Below, piece after piece: positions 26,818 through 35,577 of a stretch of 64,000 nucleotides of DNA. A program made the translations under genes and the position numbers. The stretch lies in contig NZ_JAAALB010000002.1 of the NCBI RefSeq assembly GCF_009905545.1, forward strand, positions 1 to 64,000. The letters run 5' to 3'. The stretch comes from Cellulophaga sp. BC115SP. Its GTDB lineage: Bacteria; Bacteroidota; Bacteroidia; Cytophagales; Spirosomataceae. Position 1 is the first letter of the stretch, and each line of letters starts with the position of its first letter. A model generated the notes under the pieces. That model did not search any database and had not been told where the DNA came from. It saw nothing but the letters and a program-made list of their open reading frames with translations.

Positions 26818-27207
26818 CTAGTTTTGGGAGAAAGGATGAGAATTGCACAAATCATCAAGAGAATCTATTACAAAGAAATCTCTATAAAGAGTTGTAATCA
26901 AAACCTTATCTCCTAGAGGAGAAATAGTGGCTATGTCCGTATTTTCTCTAAAATCGAATTCGATAATTTTGTTCTTAAAGACGAAAGGGACATTCAGCTT
27001 AACTAGCTTAATAACAATGTCATTAAGTAAGCGATTAGTTATGCAACTTTTAGTCATATCGGTGAAAGTTGATTGTATTATTAAGTTTAAATCGATTGGT
27101 AAGTCATATCTGAATTCACATGAAACACTATTGTCAATAAATTGAAAATCAATGCCTTTTGCCATTAAACAAATAGAAATTGACGCAAGTACAGAAGGTG
27201 TAAGCAT
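26818..27207 (-). CDS. Unrecognised 129-residue protein
   Basis: The frame begins MLTPSVLASISICLMAKG; an internal ATG at 27165 (MAKGIDFQFI) is an alternative that removes a hydrophobic lead. The remainder alternates strands and helices (EFRYDLPIDLNLII, KVLITTLYRDFFVID). It could be a small binding or regulatory protein, but I do not recognise it. The upstream gap holds repeated AATAAGTACTTT words. Confidence 0.5.
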   Translation of the reverse strand: MLTPSVLASISICLMAKGIDFQFIDNSVSCEFRYDLPIDLNLIIQSTFTDMTKSCITNRLLNDIVIKLVKLNVPFVFKNKIIEFDFRENTDIATISPLGDKVLITTLYRDFFVIDSLDDLCNSHPFSQN

Positions 27208-27255
27208 AGAAAGAGGTATTCTGAGGGCGACGGCCCCTGGTGTATAAAAAAGAAC

Positions 27256-27439
27256 CTAATAAGTACTTTTTAAAACTTCGTTGAACTATTTAAAAAATTA
27301 TACAAATCCAAAGTAAAGTGAGAAGAGCCTTTTATGTTAGAAGTTTGAGGTAACTGTACCCTAAACCGCTAAAAAGTTCAGAATCACGTTCTAATAAGTA
27401 CTTTTTAAAAGTTTTTATAAGTTCTTTTAAAGTACTTAT
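27256..27439. repeat. AAGTACTT-centred repeats in gap of small-gene block
   Basis: The 20-base word CTAATAAGTACTTTTTAAAA occurs identically at 27256-27275 and 27391-27410, 135 bp apart. A partial inverted copy (TTTTAAAGTACTTAT) lies at 27425-27439. They lie between two minus-strand genes (26818-27207 and 27472-28143), so they may be operators for the downstream gene or part of an element origin. No other feature is visible in this 264-base gap. Confidence 0.5.
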
Positions 27440-27471
27440 ATGGCAAAATGTCCACTTCGATCGAAAAAAAA

Positions 27472-28143
27472 TTACGGCATCCTGAGTTGATTAAGCATTT
27501 CACTCATAATATTACCTACACTTGAAGCAGTATGCTTTATCGAGGTATTATCTTCCTTAATTCTTCTATATGGGTTTCTAGCAACTTCAAAAGGAATTAC
27601 ACCTTGATTGTAGCTAAGTATTTGAGATTTAGGTAATGGTAAAGGTTTACCTTTAATACTTGTCATAATAGTTTGTCCCTTTTCATGAGCTTTTTGATGC
27701 GAGTCGTTCTTAAAGAAAATAACAGAAGGATGTAATGTAAGAGCTATACCATTTACCCCAATCTCCTCAATATATGACCGTACTTTTTGAGTAACAAACT
27801 TTAGAGGTAACTCAAGAAATCGCATAATATGTCGAATAATAGTTTTGACATTTGGCACCCTAAATCCCTTGCCTAAGCTTTTGCAGAGATAGCCATAAGT
27901 AAACTTTACTGTATAGTTTCGAACTTCCCCAGCTTCAAACTTTCGAAGAAAAAGAATCAAAATCTGCTTAGCTGTTTGTTCCATAGATACCGCTAGTTTC
28001 TTAATAGGGAGGTTTTGCGTCTCTATGAGTTGAGCATTTTGGGTGAGAATTTCACCAAGCTTCTCTTTCATTTTGGGATAATCAAGTTCAGGTCTTTTTA
28101 TTGTGTTTAGTAAATTTGAGACCGACGTAATAATTCTTTCCAT
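27472..28143 (-). CDS. Unrecognised DNA-binding-like protein of mobile element
   Basis: The 223-residue protein is basic and helical, with a segment (VKFTYGYLCKSLGKGFRVPNV through IIRHIMRFLELP, here shortened) that reads like a winged-helix region in which a recognition helix follows a glycine-rich turn. It has no signal peptide or membrane helix. Its gene diverges from the repressor gene across a gap with two perfect palindromes, and repeats lie at its 3' end. A replication- or copy-control role would fit, but I cannot match it to a known Rep family. Confidence 0.5.
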   Translation of the reverse strand: MERIITSVSNLLNTIKRPELDYPKMKEKLGEILTQNAQLIETQNLPIKKLAVSMEQTAKQILILFLRKFEAGEVRNYTVKFTYGYLCKSLGKGFRVPNVKTIIRHIMRFLELPLKFVTQKVRSYIEEIGVNGIALTLHPSVIFFKNDSHQKAHEKGQTIMTSIKGKPLPLPKSQILSYNQGVIPFEVARNPYRRIKEDNTSIKHTASSVGNIMSEMLNQLRMP

Positions 28144-28254
28144 CTTAAAAGGACGTTTTTTTTAATCCATACAGACTATCTGTAAGGAAGGAGTTTTGAG
28201 CTAGAAGCACCGTATAAGAGATTATGAAGTAACTCTTAATCTATACGTTACTGA

Positions 28255-28282
28255 ATATTTAGAGGATTAATCCTCTAAATAT
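28255..28282. promoter_or_regulatory. 28-bp perfect palindrome
   Basis: All 14 base pairs match about the centre 28268/28269 (core TAGAGGATTAATCCTCTA). It lies between two divergent genes, about 110 bases from the minus-strand start and 280 from the repressor start. A binding site for a dimeric regulator or a cruciform-type element is likely; a terminator is less likely because nothing converges here. Confidence 0.6.
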
Positions 28283-28440
28283 GTTCACTGTAGTGACAAT
28301 TTTTATATTAGTTAAAATGGATGTTAGTAAAAAATTAGGATACTTCATTTGAGATTTATAAATGACATTTCAGATTTCGATGCTAATACCATATTAGATT
28401 TACCCTGATCGAATTTATAGCTAAAACATCTTCTAAAATA

Positions 28441-28470
28441 TTGTTTTTGTTGATTTTTGTGTTAAATTTG
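28441..28470 (+). promoter_or_regulatory. Bacteroidota-type promoter of the repressor gene
   Basis: A TTG -33 box at 28441-28443 is followed after 19 bases by TAAATTTG at 28463-28470, a full match to TAnnTTTG. Transcription would begin near 28477, just before the 26-bp palindrome, leading into the repressor gene at 28563. Confidence 0.6.
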
Positions 28471-28495
28471 TAGTCAATTAACACATTACGGTGCA

Positions 28496-28521
28496 ATATT
28501 AACGACAATTGTCGTTAATAT
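28496..28521. promoter_or_regulatory. 26-bp perfect palindrome, probable repressor operator
   Basis: The palindrome is centred at 28508/28509 (core AACGACAATTGTCGTT) with all 13 pairs matching. It lies between the repressor promoter and its ATG, the expected place for negative autoregulation. A related ATTAACGAC half-site recurs once at 29082-29090. Confidence 0.75.
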
Positions 28522-28562
28522 CAAATCAAATATTGATTTTTTTCAAAATAAATTTGATAAAT

Positions 28563-29027
28563 ATGGAGACAACTGTAAATCAACGGATAGATGCTCTTAT
28601 CAAAGCTCTTGGCTTTGATAGTGTCAGAAAGTTCGATAAGGCTATGGAGATTGCACCTGGTTATACTGCTAATATTGTGGGTGCTAGATTGAGTAATCCT
28701 TCTTTCCCTTTTTTACAAAAGATTGCTATAAAGTTTCCACAAGTGGATCTTCAGTGGCTTCTAACTGGGAGTGGAGAGATGTTTACTTCAGAAAAGCTTT
28801 CCAGAGAATACGTTGATGAGCTTGAGCATCGATTAAAAGAAACTACCGAGCAAGCCAACATTTATAAGTTTTCTGTTCAACAGGTAATGGCACGCCAACA
28901 AGCCAAAGCCGCAAATTTTAAGATTGTCAGCAATAAAAAGCCTGTTAGTCAACGAATTGGAATTATTATTCTTTTCATTGCTGACAGTATTGCTGACAGA
29001 AATTACAGTACGACTGTAATAGCTTAA
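28563..29027 (+). CDS. Phage-repressor-like HTH protein
   Basis: I chose the ATG at 28563 (METTVNQRIDALIKALG), because the earlier start at 28509 lies inside the operator palindrome. The 154-residue product has an N-terminal HTH of the kind found in Bacteroidota phage and conjugative-element repressors: VNQRIDALIKALGFDSVRKF, GARLSNPSFPFLQKI and FPQVDLQWLLTGSGEMF are characteristic. The middle is a coiled-coil (about residues 75-115). No LexA-type protease domain follows, so induction by autocleavage is not expected. It is the likely switch for the adjacent accessory genes. Confidence 0.82.
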   Translation: METTVNQRIDALIKALGFDSVRKFDKAMEIAPGYTANIVGARLSNPSFPFLQKIAIKFPQVDLQWLLTGSGEMFTSEKLSREYVDELEHRLKETTEQANIYKFSVQQVMARQQAKAANFKIVSNKKPVSQRIGIIILFIADSIADRNYSTTVIA

Positions 29028-29094
29028 AAATAAGATAGTTACCGGCGAAACCCATGTTCCCGTACGGACTACACAGTGATTATTAACGACTTGC

Positions 29095-29116
29095 AAGCGA
29101 GCTTTTTAGCTCGCTT
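29095..29116 (+). terminator. Terminator of repressor gene
   Basis: AAGCGAGCT at 29095-29103 pairs with AGCTCGCTT at 29108-29116 around a TTTT loop, followed by TTCTTGTTTTT. A standard rho-independent signal about 70 bases after the stop. Confidence 0.85.
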
Positions 29117-29277
29117 TTCTTGTTTTTAGCATATTCCCTCTTCATGCTGAAACCCTCAAAAAAAGCTTCCATACGTGCAACCAAGGCATATTTTACGATT
29201 TACTAACAATTTTACTTACAAATGTTAAAAATTCAAACAACTACCCACCTAGAAATATAAGTTACACCCCTATCAAC

Positions 29278-29472
29278 ATGATGTCGTTTCGTGAAAGTTC
29301 TATTAAAGACCATGGCGTTATCTATTGTGAAATAAGAGTTGATGGTGAAAAGTCCGTTCCCTTCGCTACTAAAATTAAACTTCACCGAAAACATTGGAAT
29401 TCTAAAGAGCAGTGCTTCAATGGTAAAGAATCGGACAAACATCAGAAGACTGCCTACTCTATCCAATTATAG
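29278..29472 (+). pseudogene. Tyrosine recombinase remnant (arm-binding domain only)
   Basis: The 64-residue frame has the pattern of the N-terminal arm-type DNA-binding domain of Bacteroidota phage and transposon integrases (IKDHGVIYCEIRVDGEKSVPF, then KLHRKHWNSKEQCFNGK in place of the usual W-x-x-K-x-x). The core-binding and catalytic domains are missing: a stop comes at 29470-29472, and the promoter of the chromosomal M14 gene begins 2 bases later. It is therefore the edge of a deleted or rearranged integrase and marks the right boundary of the accessory region. Confidence 0.75.
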
Positions 29473-29473
29473 A

Positions 29474-29503
29474 TTGCTTAAAACGTCTTATTGCTTATAT
29501 TTG
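29474..29503 (+). promoter_or_regulatory. Bacteroidota promoter of M14 peptidase gene
   Basis: TTG at 29474-29476, a 19-base spacer, and TATATTTG at 29496-29503 match the Bacteroidota sigma-A consensus. The ATG is 30 bases downstream. It lies immediately after the integrase remnant, so it was preserved at the junction or created by it. Confidence 0.7.
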
Positions 29504-29532
29504 AGCTTTCTTATCATATAAACTTATACATC

Positions 29533-32046
29533 ATGCAAAAAACTACTTTCATCAACCTTATGATGTTCCTGCTGCTGTGTTTTACTTCGCAAGCCCAATT
29601 GCAGTCACCTGAGGAATATTTGAAATTTAAAAAAGGAGACCGCTTTTTGAGACATCACCAAGTGGTGAGCTATTATGAATATGTAGCTGCTCAAAATCCT
29701 TCTCAGGTAAAATTAATTCAGTATGGTTCTACAAATGAAGGTCGTCCACTCATTGCAGCTGTTGTTGCTTCTCCTGAAAATTTTGCAGCTTTAGAGGAAA
29801 TTCGTACTAATAATCTCAAAGCAATTGGCTTGTTGGATGGTAAACCTAGCGCTCGCAAACAACCTGCTATTGCTTGGATGAGCTATAATGTACATGGTAA
29901 TGAGTCTTGTGGTACAAACACAGCTCCATTTGTAATTCATGAATTATTAAATCCTAATTCGGCTCGTAGTAAAGCGATTTTGGCAAATACTGTTGTAATT
30001 CTCGATCCATCAATCAACCCTGATGGCTATGATCGTTATGCCAACTGGTACAACCAAAAAGTGGGGGCAAAATACAATGCTAACGCCGCCGCTTGGGAAC
30101 ACCAAGAGCCTTGGCCAGGGGGTCGCTTTAATCATTATATTTTTGACTTGAACCGTGACTGGGCATGGCAAGTACAAAAAGAATCGCAAGAAAGAATGGC
30201 ATTGTACCGCCAATGGATGCCACAATTGCACGCTGACTTCCATGAGCAAGGTGTAGAATCGCCTTATTATTTTTCTCCTGCGGCAAAGCCTTATCATGAA
30301 GATATTACGGCTTGGCAACGTGAGTTCCAGAAAATTATTGGTGACTACAATAAAAAGGATTTTGATAAAAATGGTTGGTTGTATTTTTCAAAAGAGCGTT
30401 TTGACCTACTTTACCCTTCTTATGGCGATACCTACCCTACTTATAATGGTGCCTTCGGTATGACATACGAACAAGGTGGTTCGGGACGTGCTGGCTTGGG
30501 TATTGTAAAGCGTGATGGTGATACTTTAACCTTAAAACAAAGAATTGACCATCACTTTAGCACCTCTTTTGCTTGCCTAGATGCAATTTCGGCTAATGCT
30601 GATAAAGCAGTGACTGAATTTATTAAGTTTCATGACAATACTTCAAAAAATCCTATTGGTCCATACAAATCGTATGTAATCAAAACTAAGGGCGAAGAAG
30701 CTCGTGTGAAAGAGTTTTTGAATTATTTGGATAAAGAAGGTTTCCAATATGGTGTTGCAGGAAAAGACTATATGGCTAACGGGTACAGCTACCACGATGA
30801 TAAATCAGGTTTTGTAAAGGTTGAGGCAGAAGATGTGGTATTCAATCTTTATCAACCTCGTTCTATGTTCTTGAAAATTTTGATGGAACCAAAAACTATG
30901 GTGGAAGATTCGATGACTTATGATATTACTTCATGGTCGTTGCCTTATGCGTATGGTTTGAAGGCGTATGCCTTGAAAGACCGTCTGAACCCAAGTGGTA
31001 AGGTAAACTTCGAAAACAAAATTACAAAAGCCGACAATGCGTATGCCTATTTGGCAAGATGGCAGTCATTTACTGATCTAAAATTCTTGTCTGCAATCAT
31101 GCAAAAAGGTATCAAAGTGCGTAGTGCTGCTAAATCTTTCGAAATTGAAGGGCAAACCTATCCTGCAGGAACGCTAGTGATTACACGTACAGGTAATGAG
31201 CGTTTGGGGGCTCAGTTTGAAAAAATCTTGACTGATGAAGCGACCAAATTAGGCGTTGGACTGACTGCCGTTACGACAGGTATGGCAACGAAAGGTTCTG
31301 ACTTTGGTTCAGAAAATGTAGTTTTCTTAAAAATGCCAAAAGTGGCAACTGTAGCGGGCGAAGGTATTAGTACAACAGGCTTTGGTGAAGTTTGGCATTT
31401 CTTCGACCAACAAATTCAATATCCAATTACGGTTTTACCAGAAAATACCTTGGGAAGCACTAATCTTTCACAATTTGATGTATTGATTTTGCCTGGAGGT
31501 AACTACAACAGAATTTTGACTGAGTCTACTTTAGGAAAAATTAAAGAATGGGTTCGCAATGGCGGTAGACTTATCGCTATTGAAAATGCATTGAAGGCTT
31601 TGGCAGGAAAAGAAGGGTTTGAATTGAAAGCTAAAGAAGAAGAGAAAAAGAAAGAATCTGATGATAGCAAACTAAAAATTTACGGCAATGCTGAGCGTGA
31701 ATCAATTTCGGAAGAAACCCCTGGTAGCATTTACCGTGTAACCATGGATACCACTCACCCATTGTCATTTGGTTACAGCAATAACTACTTCAGTTTAGTG
31801 TTAGAAGGAGCAGCTTACCAATATCTGAACGATGGCTGGAATGTTGGTGTGACTAAGTCAAAAGATTTAATCGCTGGTTTTGCGGGTGTGAAAGCGCAAG
31901 AGAAATTGAAAAATTCTTTGATTTGGGGCGTACAAGATATGGGACGTGGTAATGTCGTGTATCTAGCCAATAACCCACTATTTAGAGGTTTCTGGCAAAA
32001 TGGTAAATTGCTATTTGGAAATGCTGTGTTTGTATTAGGTAACTAG
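29533..32046 (+). CDS. Secreted M14-family zinc carboxypeptidase-like protein
   Basis: The start at 29533 gives a clear signal peptide (MQKTTFINLMMFLLLCFTSQAQ, cleavage after SQA). The 837-residue protein has an M14 catalytic domain with zinc ligands H121 and E124 in VHGNESCG and H237 in ADFHEQG. The C-terminal half looks like a glutamine-amidotransferase-like domain with PGGNYNRIL and a coiled lysine-rich insert (KEEEKKKESDDSK). It would act in the periplasm or at the surface in peptide degradation. It is a common Bacteroidota family and the first gene past the accessory region. Confidence 0.88.
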   Translation: MQKTTFINLMMFLLLCFTSQAQLQSPEEYLKFKKGDRFLRHHQVVSYYEYVAAQNPSQVKLIQYGSTNEGRPLIAAVVASPENFAALEEIRTNNLKAIGLLDGKPSARKQPAIAWMSYNVHGNESCGTNTAPFVIHELLNPNSARSKAILANTVVILDPSINPDGYDRYANWYNQKVGAKYNANAAAWEHQEPWPGGRFNHYIFDLNRDWAWQVQKESQERMALYRQWMPQLHADFHEQGVESPYYFSPAAKPYHEDITAWQREFQKIIGDYNKKDFDKNGWLYFSKERFDLLYPSYGDTYPTYNGAFGMTYEQGGSGRAGLGIVKRDGDTLTLKQRIDHHFSTSFACLDAISANADKAVTEFIKFHDNTSKNPIGPYKSYVIKTKGEEARVKEFLNYLDKEGFQYGVAGKDYMANGYSYHDDKSGFVKVEAEDVVFNLYQPRSMFLKILMEPKTMVEDSMTYDITSWSLPYAYGLKAYALKDRLNPSGKVNFENKITKADNAYAYLARWQSFTDLKFLSAIMQKGIKVRSAAKSFEIEGQTYPAGTLVITRTGNERLGAQFEKILTDEATKLGVGLTAVTTGMATKGSDFGSENVVFLKMPKVATVAGEGISTTGFGEVWHFFDQQIQYPITVLPENTLGSTNLSQFDVLILPGGNYNRILTESTLGKIKEWVRNGGRLIAIENALKALAGKEGFELKAKEEEKKKESDDSKLKIYGNAERESISEETPGSIYRVTMDTTHPLSFGYSNNYFSLVLEGAAYQYLNDGWNVGVTKSKDLIAGFAGVKAQEKLKNSLIWGVQDMGRGNVVYLANNPLFRGFWQNGKLLFGNAVFVLGN

Positions 32047-32074
32047 TCCGACAATCGAAGCGAAATAGATAGCT

Positions 32075-32123
32075 TAATGCGGAGTTGTGGTTAAAATTGA
32101 ATTTTAACCACAACTCCGCATTA
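32075..32123. terminator. Very long perfect stem-loop after M14 gene
   Basis: Arms 32075-32097 and 32101-32123 pair over 23 bp without mismatch, with a 3-base loop. It can end transcription from either side (a minus-strand gene converges at 32209). The length is unusual for a terminator. Confidence 0.8.
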
Positions 32124-32208
32124 AATTTTAAAGTGATTGATAAGTCAAAGTAAAGAATTATTCCGAGTGCATTTATGTAATTCTCCTCAATTCAACGGAT
32201 TCAATTTC

Positions 32209-32820
32209 TCATGATTTTTCCTTATTTATTTTACTTGCTAAAAGTTGTCTTGCTGCTTCTTTCGCCTCTGGAACAAACTTCGAAGCTTCTAGGATAGCAA
32301 TTAGAGATTCATCAGGATAAAGCCTGAATTTTTCTCTAAACACTTCAACTTCTTCATCAAACTTTGCTTTCTGATATTTTTCAAGTTGCTCTGGTGTCTG
32401 AGAACTACTAAAAAAGTTAATTACATAAAAATTGGCTCTATCAAAATTTAGCATATAGGTCAAAAGTATAGCTAGTAGACTAGTAACCTCAAGCTTGATG
32501 CCTACTCGACCAAAATTAATTCCTATTTTGGTTGAAACAGCTGAAAATATAATGATTCCAAATAACCCTACAAAGAGTGTCGATACCAAAGAATACTTAT
32601 AAAATGATCGGAAATACCTGTAAACAATTACATTGAGTACAAGAGCACTCATTCCAAGATAATTTTTATATGATGGAGTATATTCGAATACTTCTCCTGA
32701 AACGTCTATAGTTCCGATAACCATTGTTAAAATTGCATCTAGCACAAAGCCTGATAGCAAAATCAGAGGTAATATTTGCTTGTAAGGGTTTAGTCGATTC
32801 TTTATACCTGATAATGTCAT
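32209..32820 (-). CDS. Unrecognised four-helix membrane protein
   Basis: The 203-residue protein has hydrophobic segments at about residues 15-35, 52-70, 75-95 and 108-122. A cytoplasmic tail follows with a helical EQLEKYQKAKFDEEVEVFREKF segment (shortened here) and EAKEAARQLLASK. The tail may be a small interaction domain. It converges on the M14 gene and is monocistronic. No family is recognised. Confidence 0.6.
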   Translation of the reverse strand: MTLSGIKNRLNPYKQILPLILLSGFVLDAILTMVIGTIDVSGEVFEYTPSYKNYLGMSALVLNVIVYRYFRSFYKYSLVSTLFVGLFGIIIFSAVSTKIGINFGRVGIKLEVTSLLAILLTYMLNFDRANFYVINFFSSSQTPEQLEKYQKAKFDEEVEVFREKFRLYPDESLIAILEASKFVPEAKEAARQLLASKINKEKS

Positions 32821-33215
32821 ATATACAAAAAAGATTATCTATTATTGCTTAGTTTAACATTGAAAATTAATGATATTTTACGAAAATACCTTTTTTGTTA
32901 AACAACATACCAAAAAATAAAAATTGATAACCTTCTTTGTCTATTACCCTCAAACATATTATCCTTACTCATTCTATCGGTAAGAAACGTTCGAAATTTA
33001 GCGATAAGATATCTTATTTATACCTCATAATTTACTGTAGCATATTTATGACAATTGAATAATAAACGTATACCATTTAACGTTAAAGAGTTTAAAATTC
33101 CTGTCAGTCAAGTATTTGCTTATCTGAAGTGCCAACAAAGCATAATTTAACTTCTAATAAATTCATCAAATTACGAAAATATGATCTTGTAATTCAGTAA
33201 AACCCTATTTAATCA
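32821..33215. other. AT-rich gap, nothing recognised
   Basis: This 395-base gap between divergent genes is strongly AT-rich and has no coding frame, hairpin, or repeat that I consider significant. It presumably holds the promoters of the flanking genes, but no full TTTG / TAnnTTTG pair is clear. Confidence 0.4.
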
Positions 33216-34280
33216 ATGAAACACATCCTCTTGATAGTTCTCTTAACTCTCTTACTTCCCACAAGATTAACTGCTTGTGTTTGTTTTGGTTCAGTTTACA
33301 GATATAAATATGATAACTGTGCTGAAATGGAGAAATATGCTTTTATAGCTCATGTAAAAATACTTGACAGTAAAATTGTGAGAAAGGCCGAAAAAGGCAA
33401 TGGAGCTCTTGGTCAATTAAAAATCGAAATTCTGGAATTATTCAAGGGTAGCGCAAGAACAGAAATTTATGAAACTGGCAAAGAAACTTCTTGTGAAATG
33501 GGCATATTTGTTGGACAAGAATGGGTTCTATTTGGATATGACTACAAAGGAGAAATATATATTGGTGCGTGTAATCATGATTTTAAATATAAAGACAAAG
33601 ATGGTTACAGAGAATGGGAATACCCAAACACTTCCCTCTTAATCAAAAATCTTCAGAAGTTGTACAATCACGAAGTTCCAACCTTTACGAATCAGATACG
33701 GAAGGAATATTATTCAAATGGTCAACTAGAAGTTATTGAACAATATAAAAATGGAATGTTGGAAGGTGAGAGAAAAATTTGGTATCCAAACGGACAGTTA
33801 ATGTGTAGTGAATTTTATCAAAATGGTAGTCGAGATGGACATTCACAATGGTATTATAAAACAGGGTTGATAAAGGAAGATGCTTTTTATGATAAAGGAA
33901 AAAATATTGATTCTCGAAGGTGCTATTTTGACACCACATTTAACCGAGGGTTTTATGATATAGAATTGAATACAAAGTCACTGGACTCTATGGAGGTTAT
34001 TTTTCATAGAATTCAGGTAAGTTTATTTCAGGTATATAACAAACAAGGAGATTTAATCTTGCACAGATTATACGACCAATCAGGAAGAATAGATTTCGAA
34101 AAGCTCTATGACCCAAGAAGAAAATTCTTTACCCAAATAACCTATCACCCTAATGGTAAAATTAGACATATTGCCTACTACCAAAATGACTGCATCATAG
34201 GAAGAGCCCAAACGTTTGACATCGATGGTAATCCAACTCAAAGTAAAGATTATGATGAGAATGGTCATGAAAGTAAATAA
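33216..34280 (+). CDS. Secreted protein with netrin-like domain and MORN/YwqK repeats
   Basis: The 354-residue protein has a signal peptide (LIVLLTLLLPTRLTA) followed by CVCFG, a cysteine-rich start typical of TIMP/netrin-like (NTR) domains, which fill about residues 20-150 (CAEMEKYAFIAHVKILD, LFKGSARTEIYETG, SCEM). From about 170 come MORN_2/YwqK repeats (RKEYYSNGQLEVIEQYKNG and KIWYPNGQLMCSEFYQNG, shortened). These two parts occur together in many Bacteroidota surface proteins. Its job is unknown; the YwqK repeats have been called antitoxin-like by annotation, without evidence here. Confidence 0.75.
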   Translation: MKHILLIVLLTLLLPTRLTACVCFGSVYRYKYDNCAEMEKYAFIAHVKILDSKIVRKAEKGNGALGQLKIEILELFKGSARTEIYETGKETSCEMGIFVGQEWVLFGYDYKGEIYIGACNHDFKYKDKDGYREWEYPNTSLLIKNLQKLYNHEVPTFTNQIRKEYYSNGQLEVIEQYKNGMLEGERKIWYPNGQLMCSEFYQNGSRDGHSQWYYKTGLIKEDAFYDKGKNIDSRRCYFDTTFNRGFYDIELNTKSLDSMEVIFHRIQVSLFQVYNKQGDLILHRLYDQSGRIDFEKLYDPRRKFFTQITYHPNGKIRHIAYYQNDCIIGRAQTFDIDGNPTQSKDYDENGHESK

Positions 34281-34532
34281 TTGGCTTTATGCGATCAGCA
34301 AAAAGTTTAATGGTGTTAATCCTGTAATAAGGGGAGTTTATGATATAGGTTATTTATACGCCAAATTTTACCTTCACCATTTATCAATCACAATTCTACT
34401 TGATAAGTAATTAGTCTTTCTTTATAGATGTTTGGGTAAAGTTGGGGTAAAGCAGGAAAATGTTTTCTTCAAAAGATGGTATATTTGGGCACTATGCTAT
34501 GTGTAGCTGAACAAACAAAATCTGAGAATTAT

Positions 34533-35459
34533 ATGAAAATCCAAAAACTATGTATGTTTGCTTTCTTCTTTTTAATAGGAGTTAAAAGCTTTTCTCAAAA
34601 ACAACAAACTATTAACTATTTCAAAAACGATACATTAAGCCTTGACTTAGATTTATTTCTTCCTGAAAATATTGCATCCGATACCGATCTTCCATTGGTA
34701 ATATTTGTTCATGGAGGAGGGTTCTCAGGAGGAACACTCGATGGTGGATACGCCTTTTGCAAATACATGGCACAAAACGGCTATGCGGCTGCTACCATTA
34801 CCTATACCCTATACATGAAAAACAAGAAGTTTAGTTGCGATGGAGTTTTACCAGAAAAAATCAAAGCATTCAATTATGGAGCTAACGATTTATGGCTTTC
34901 GACGCTTTTCTTTTTAAATAACGCTACAAAATATCATATCAACCCTGAAAAAATATTTATTGCTGGTTCTAGTGCAGGTGGAGAAACGGTTTTGCACGCT
35001 GCTTTTTGGAATCAAAAATTGATGGCGATGTACGGAAAAACGCTTCCAGAAAATTTCAAATATGCAGGTTTGATTTCTGGTGCAGGTGCCATTATGGACT
35101 TAAATCTTATCACTAAGGAAAATAAAATTCCTATGTTTTTCTTTCATGGTAACGGTGACGTAACTGTTCCTTATGGTACGGCTGCTCACCATTATTGTCC
35201 TGTAAACTCATCTGGATGGTTGATGCTATTTGGGTCTTATTCCATTTTCAATCATTTGAAAAGTATGAAAGGGATGACACATTTATATAGCTATTGCGGT
35301 GGAGGTCATGAATATAGCGCTGAGCTTTTCAATAAAAATCAAGCTTATATCTTAACTTTTATGAATGATGTGTTAAAAGGAAAGGTTTATCAGAAACATA
35401 CAGTTTTTGAAACTGGTAAAAAGAATCATTTATCAGCAGCCTATAATTTTTGTAAATAA
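34533..35459 (+). CDS. Secreted alpha/beta hydrolase (esterase-like)
   Basis: Using the ATG at 34533 gives a signal peptide (LCMFAFFFLIGVKSFSQ). The 308-residue product has the hormone-sensitive-lipase/feruloyl-esterase style HGGGFSGG oxyanion motif and a GSSAGG nucleophile motif, with a C-terminal GGGHEY histidine. It should hydrolyse carboxyl esters in the periplasm or outside the cell, perhaps acetyl groups on polysaccharides. It stands alone between a MORN-repeat gene and a convergent lipoprotein operon. Confidence 0.82.
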   Translation: MKIQKLCMFAFFFLIGVKSFSQKQQTINYFKNDTLSLDLDLFLPENIASDTDLPLVIFVHGGGFSGGTLDGGYAFCKYMAQNGYAAATITYTLYMKNKKFSCDGVLPEKIKAFNYGANDLWLSTLFFLNNATKYHINPEKIFIAGSSAGGETVLHAAFWNQKLMAMYGKTLPENFKYAGLISGAGAIMDLNLITKENKIPMFFFHGNGDVTVPYGTAAHHYCPVNSSGWLMLFGSYSIFNHLKSMKGMTHLYSYCGGGHEYSAELFNKNQAYILTFMNDVLKGKVYQKHTVFETGKKNHLSAAYNFCK

Positions 35460-35519
35460 GATAGGGTAATTATGTTGAGCTGAGTATGATGAGTTATCTC
35501 TAATTGAGTGATTTAGTGG

Positions 35520-35577
35520 TTGAGTGAATGAGTAATTATTTTTAATATGAATTTAAAAAAATCACTCATTCACTCAA
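35520..35577. terminator. Bidirectional stem-loop with GAGTGA-rich arms
   Basis: TTGAGTGAATGAGT at 35520-35533 pairs perfectly with its complement at 35564-35577 around a 30-base AT-rich loop, between convergent genes. Similar GAGTGA-rich words flank another gap at 57651-57930. Confidence 0.6.

Noticed and set aside
27472-28143. Plasmid replication initiator (Rep)
   Set aside because: The nearby repeats and basic composition are suggestive, but I cannot match it to a Rep family, so only a DNA-binding-like call is given.
29041-29277. tRNA or attachment site near the integrase remnant
   Set aside because: No cloverleaf or tRNA end was recognisable, and no direct repeat pair that would mark att sites could be established.
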